Below are positions 61,744 to 64,000 of a stretch of 64,000 bases of DNA, piece by piece. The position numbers and the translations under genes were made by a program. The first letter of the stretch is position 1; each line of letters opens with the position of its first letter. The notes below the pieces were generated by a model. It was not told where the DNA came from, did not search any database, and saw nothing but the letters and a program-made list of their open reading frames with translations. The DNA is from CAYFVR01 sp046541515 (GTDB lineage Bacteria > Desulfobacterota > Desulfobacteria > Desulfobacterales > Desulfococcaceae): assembly GCA_046541515.1 (NCBI GenBank), contig JBKHDD010000001.1, positions 1 through 64,000 on the forward strand, read 5' to 3'.

Positions 61744-63917
61744 GATGCGGACTCCTTCCGGTTGGCCCCGCCTTTCGCCGGCGGCGCTTCCGGGTCCGGC
61801 TTTCCCAGGGCACGGCGGATGGCGCGGGCCATCTGGCGTTTAACCACAGGCTTCATCAGATATTCGTTGACGCCCAGGAACCGGGCCTCGACGGGCGAAA
61901 GGGCTTCGCTGAAACCGGTGCACAGAATCACCGGAACGTCGGGCCGGATGTTCCGGCACTGGCGGGTGAGCGCCGCGCCGGTGATGTTGGGCATGGTCTG
62001 GTCGGTAATGACGAGGTCGAATCGGTGGGGCGTGGCCCGAAACGCCTCCAGCGCCTCCACGCTGCTGGTGCGCACGGTCACGGTGTAGCCCAGCCGCTCC
62101 AGCATCTGCCGCTCCATTTCGGTGATCTGCACCTCGTCGTCCACCAGCAGAATGTGTTCGGTGCCGCCCGCGACTTCCTCCGACGGCGGCGCGGGGGCCG
62201 TTTCCGCCTCGATGTCCAGCGCCGGAAAGAAGATGGTGAAGGTGGCGCCTTTGCCCGCTTCGCTTTGCACCTGGATGCCGCCGCCGCAGGCTTTCACGAT
62301 GCCGTGGACCACCGCCAGCCCCATCCCCGTGCCCTTGGTCGGGTCCTTGGTGGTGAAGTAGGGCTCGAAAACCCGTCCCAGAGTGAAGCGATCCATGCCC
62401 GGGCCGGTGTCCCGCACCGAAAGGGCCAGGGCCGGGCCGGGGCGAATGCCCAGATTGTGATCCAGCGCGTCGGGGTCCACTTCGGTTCTTCGGAGGTTCA
62501 CCTCCATGCGGCCGCCGGTTTCCGCCATGGCGTGGTAGGCGTTGGTGCACAGGTTCATGACGATCTGGTGAATCCGGGTGGGGTCGGCCAGCACGGGGCC
62601 GCAGGCCGGGTCGATGTTCTGGACGATCTCGATGGTGGCGGGAACGGTGGATTTGAGCAGTTTCAGCGCCTCTTTGACGACGACCTGAATCTTGAGCGGT
62701 TTGCGCTCCTGTTCGTCGCTGCGGCTGAAGGTCAGAATCTGTTGCACCAGCTCCTGGGCCCGGTTGGCCGCGGCCAGCACCTCCCGCAGATTGGCCCGGC
62801 CGGTGCTTTCGGGCGGCAGGTCGTCCAGGGTGATTTCCGTGTAGCCGATGATGGGGAAGAGAATGTTGTTGAAGTCGTGGGCGATGCCGCCGGCCAGGGT
62901 GCCGATCGACTCCATTTTTTGGGCCTGCCGGAGCTGCCGCTCCATCTTGATTTCTTCGGTCACGTCCCGTTTGACCGCCACGAAATGGGCGATCTCGCCT
63001 TCCGGGTCCTTGACCGGCGAGATGGAGGCTTCCTCCTCGTAAAGTTCCCCGTTTTTTTTTCGATTGATGAAATGGCCGCTCCAGACATCCCCCCGCCGAA
63101 GGGTTTGCCACATGGCGCGGTAAAAGGCATCGTCGTGCATGCCGCTTTTCAGAATTCCCGGCGTCTGGCCAAGGATTTCCGATCGGGGGTAGCCGGTGAT
63201 TCGTTCGAAGGCGGGATTGACGTACTGGATGGCGCCGCGCCCGTCGGTGATGACGATGCTTTCGGCCACCTGTTCCAGCGCGGTGGTCAGCCGCTGACGC
63301 TCCACCTCTTTCCGGCGTCGGTCGCTGACGTCGGTCAGGTAGAGAATGACGCCCATCGTTTCCCCGTCGGGGTTCCGCAGCGGAAAGGCGGCCTGCTCCA
63401 ACCGCAGTCTTTGGCCATCGGGGCACTTGTGCCCAACGGTTTCCCGGTGGGGTTCGCCGGCCGCCAGGGTGGGGATGCCGGGGCAGATGGCGCACGGGCC
63501 CGATTCTCCCCGGCAGACCGCGAAACAGGGGCGGCCGTCCAGCGGCGTTGGCAGTCCGAACAGCTCGATGGCCCTTCGGTTGGCGTCCAGCAGACGCATG
63601 TTCCGGTCCAGCACCAGGATGCCGTCCTGGATGCCGTCGAAGACTTGGCGGAGGAAGTTGGGGTTACCGTTGGACTCGGATGGTTCCGGGACGGCCGCCG
63701 TTTCGGTCGCGGGCCTGTTGCGGCCCGGGCGGCGGCACAAGAAAAACCAGAAGGGGAAAAACAGCAGGGCCGGCAGGATCAACCCCGCCGCCAGGTAGAT
63801 CGGCGATAGGGTTCCCTCCCGAGCCCAGGACAGACCGGCCAGCACGCATTCGCAGATCAGGACCGAGAGAGCGGCGGCCAGGAAATGGTCGCTTGGGGAG
63901 GGGGATTCGGCGGTCAT
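61740..63917 (-). CDS. Hybrid sensor histidine kinase with PAS domains and receiver
   Basis: 725 residues. Two membrane spans (about 12-60) precede a first PAS (about 88-205; DGILVLDRNMRLLDANRRAI, with a Cys cluster CRGESGPCAICPG) and a second PAS (about 210-330; SIVITDGRGAIQYVNPAFER). The kinase core has the His in GGIAHDFNNILFPIIGYTEI, and the ATPase has QIVMNLCTNAYHAM, SVRDTGPGMD and GTGMGLAVVHGIVK. A C-terminal receiver ends the protein (HILLVDDEVQ; DLVITDQTMPNITG; EYLMKPVVK). The His, Asp and Lys sites are all present. No DNA-binding regulator is adjacent. The gene starts 83 bases before the window end, so its promoter may lie outside. Confidence 0.93.
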   Translation of the reverse strand: MTAESPSPSDHFLAAALSVLICECVLAGLSWAREGTLSPIYLAAGLILPALLFFPFWFFLCRRPGRNRPATETAAVPEPSESNGNPNFLRQVFDGIQDGILVLDRNMRLLDANRRAIELFGLPTPLDGRPCFAVCRGESGPCAICPGIPTLAAGEPHRETVGHKCPDGQRLRLEQAAFPLRNPDGETMGVILYLTDVSDRRRKEVERQRLTTALEQVAESIVITDGRGAIQYVNPAFERITGYPRSEILGQTPGILKSGMHDDAFYRAMWQTLRRGDVWSGHFINRKKNGELYEEEASISPVKDPEGEIAHFVAVKRDVTEEIKMERQLRQAQKMESIGTLAGGIAHDFNNILFPIIGYTEITLDDLPPESTGRANLREVLAAANRAQELVQQILTFSRSDEQERKPLKIQVVVKEALKLLKSTVPATIEIVQNIDPACGPVLADPTRIHQIVMNLCTNAYHAMAETGGRMEVNLRRTEVDPDALDHNLGIRPGPALALSVRDTGPGMDRFTLGRVFEPYFTTKDPTKGTGMGLAVVHGIVKACGGGIQVQSEAGKGATFTIFFPALDIEAETAPAPPSEEVAGGTEHILLVDDEVQITEMERQMLERLGYTVTVRTSSVEALEAFRATPHRFDLVITDQTMPNITGAALTRQCRNIRPDVPVILCTGFSEALSPVEARFLGVNEYLMKPVVKRQMARAIRRALGKPDPEAPPAKGGANRKESAS

Positions 63918-64000
63918 GTCGGCGGGCGGTTCCCTTTCGAAACGGGCGCGGTCGGGTCCAAATTGTCCCGGCGGCGCGGCCGCATCCGAAAAACGGAAGG

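Overview
The window is GC-rich, densely packed bacterial chromosome. It reads as a Gram-negative, probably anaerobic bacterium, most like the Desulfobacterota (former Deltaproteobacteria). The pointers are a lipoprotein and TolC-type outer-membrane apparatus, a His-type Thi4 thiazole synthase, DapL-type lysine synthesis, FolE2, a HesB/IscA-like protein, HD-GYP and hybrid kinases, and adjacent hisS and aspS. This placement is inference from gene content. I found no rRNA, tRNA, CRISPR array or complete insertion sequence.

Layout, left side. 1-5 kb: thiE and thi4 with a broken VapBC toxin-antitoxin module between them, a MITE-like inverted repeat, then an AAA ATPase + DUF4276 (TOPRIM-like) pair that could be a defence module. 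5-9.3 kb: aspS, hisS and a DUF433/DUF5615 toxin-antitoxin pair. 9.3-16.9 kb: a 1329-residue exported PKD/cadherin-like protein, an SRPBCC protein, a GAF/HD-GYP protein and a PBP4-type D,D-carboxypeptidase. 17-24.7 kb: a housekeeping series on the minus strand (greA, rpoZ, ttcA, folE2; leuB, psd; lon, tsaB) with several ATGA overlaps. 25-27.7 kb, plus strand: prepilin peptidase, a phosphoesterase and a COG1915 protein.

The centrepiece is 30.4-42.3 kb, one long minus-strand series. In transcription order it encodes a TolC-like lipoprotein fused to a rubredoxin-like knuckle and a SPOR domain; a 1712-residue repeat protein with a LEPR-like N-terminal motif and a DUF4347 domain; a PqqD-like/M50 zinc protease/HlyD fusion; a periplasmic HlyD adaptor; and a GAF-bearing HlyD protein. 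A GAF3-adenylate cyclase follows. There is no ABC ATPase. I infer a dedicated export route for the giant protein in which an RRE-like domain plus an intramembrane-type protease replaces the ABC exporter of type I secretion.

Right side. 42.5-45.7 kb is an operon of lipoprotein, DUF350 membrane protein and membrane-fused spermidine-synthase-like protein. 46-55 kb has tex, a zinc-ribbon/TPR membrane protein, a DUF255 (YyaL) protein, a rhodanese-ferritin fusion, the IscA-like protein and dapL. 55.3-58.4 kb is an AT-richer accessory patch with Phd/RelE, an orphan HicB, a decayed DUF2442 gene and a frameshifted repeat-domain gene. 58.4-64 kb returns to GC-rich genes: NYN/OST-HTH protein, SRAP protein, DUF1786 protein and a hybrid histidine kinase. 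Several different palindromic repeats are scattered between genes.
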